In this document: one piece after another, positions 63,648-64,000 of the stretch | How positions within the stretch are numbered: the stretch's first letter is position 1 | How the letters are laid out: the number at the start of each line of letters is the position of its first letter | Source of the DNA: an uncultured Alphaproteobacteria bacterium | Lineage (GTDB): Bacteria; Pseudomonadota; Alphaproteobacteria; RF32; CAG-239 | Assembly (NCBI GenBank): GCA_934254675.1 | Contig: CAKQLP010000008.1 | Coordinates: 1-64,000 of the forward strand | DNA: 64,000 bases | Reading direction: 5' to 3' | Notes under the pieces: generated by a model | Databases searched by the model: none | The model's input: the letters and a program-made list of their open reading frames with translations, nothing else | What the model was told of the DNA's origin: nothing | Position numbers and translations under genes: made by a program

Positions 63648-64000
63648 CTACTTATATTTGAATAAGATGAAACAGCCATTATTCTCTCCGCACGAACAAT
63701 ATTGTGCGGCCTTTGCCGGTGATATCGGTAATTTACCAGAACATGCGTAATAGGCATCACTGCCAGAAGAAGTTGTCGTTGTCATTCCCTCTCCCGTACA
63801 TTTTACCGGAAGCGGATAGTTATCGCCGCTAGAAGAAATATTCCCAAAACCAATAGCAACACCAATCAGTCCTGAAGAGGATTCACTTCCCCAATCTTTG
63901 GTTGCCAGATCAACACAAGCCTTTTTAGGAAGCATCCATGTTGAAAAAATAAAAGATTTATCATCACCAACATCTTTATAGTCACTTGAAAACAACCAAG
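63648..64000 (-). CDS. type IV pilin-like protein, C-terminal part, cut by the window edge
   Basis: The 117 visible codons are the C-terminal half of a paralog of the gene at 9572: MLPKKACVDLATKDWGSE, SSGLIGVAIGFGN, and LPISPAKAAQYCSCGEN line up with MLPKNACQQL, SSGLLVMVVGTG and LPISPAKATEWCQC. The leader and helix lie beyond 64000. Paired cysteines near the C-terminus again suggest a disulphide loop as in pilins. Confidence 0.75.
   Translation of the reverse strand, partial: WLFSSDYKDVGDDKSFIFSTWMLPKKACVDLATKDWGSESSSGLIGVAIGFGNISSSGDNYPLPVKCTGEGMTTTTSSGSDAYYACSGKLPISPAKAAQYCSCGENNGCFILFKYK

Noticed and set aside
1..64000. CRISPR array, rRNA genes, complete insertion sequences
   Set aside because: No regularly spaced direct repeats, no rRNA sequence and no transposase gene were seen.

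Overview
The window looks like a chromosome segment of an AT-rich, Gram-negative alphaproteobacterium, most likely an uncultured gut-type lineage. This rests on an outer-membrane autotransporter, a subtilase with an autotransporter-like C-terminus, a lipid A-type sugar-modification cluster, AdhE fermentation, glycogen enzymes, and two pilin-like proteins with a GRSMIEMLGVLAIIGVLS-type leader that I associate with such genomes. No rRNA or phylogenetic marker is present, so the taxonomy is an inference.

Layout. (1) About 1-9500 is an accessory island rich in nucleic-acid-targeting families: a HEPN-like protein downstream of a DUF6119/TIGR04141 protein, a GIY-YIG/DUF4357 protein, a GmrSD-like DUF262-HNH protein, an ASCH protein, a TM2 protein, and broken genes (a DUF4143 ATPase remnant and a frameshifted small ORF). 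(2) 9572-17224 holds a pilin-like protein, a structured RNA with its own promoter and terminator (possibly 6S RNA), and the glycogen operon glgB-glgX-malQ. (3) 17332-41314 is mostly chromosomal backbone: a DUF2934 protein, an LplT-PlsC-AMP-ligase fusion (Aas type) next to a subtilase with autotransporter-like tail, psd, a large autotransporter with a G9 tract, nfo, NfeD plus SPFH, a 1017-residue unknown protein, a five-gene cluster (ArnT-like GT, polyprenyl-P GT2, YdjC deacetylase, GtrA, thioredoxin-like) resembling the Francisella FlmK/FlmF2/NaxD lipid A pathway, a rhodanese and rnhB.

(4) 41419-51652 is a 10.2-kb integrative element inserted in the 3' end of tRNA-Arg(CCT), bounded by an 18-bp direct repeat. 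It carries a tyrosine integrase, an excisionase-like protein, a DUF3800 protein followed at once by a structured RNA, a Tn3-type resolvase with a palindromic upstream site, a seven-gene leftward operon built around an SPFH-zinc-ribbon protein with membrane and zinc-ribbon partners (recalling Bacillus YdjGHI), a Mpi-like serine invertase, and an unknown protein. (5) 51656-64000 returns to backbone: a lipoprotein, a repeat-rich gap with a (CT)7 tract inside a start-proximal reading frame, adhE, a BOF protein, a pepF/GlmU-N operon, a DUF2207 membrane protein, a helical-repeat protein and a second pilin-like gene cut by the window edge.

The candidates most worth following are the DUF6119-HEPN pair, the DUF3800-RNA pair, and the SPFH/zinc-ribbon membrane operon carried as element cargo. 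All domain calls are by eye; no database search was run.
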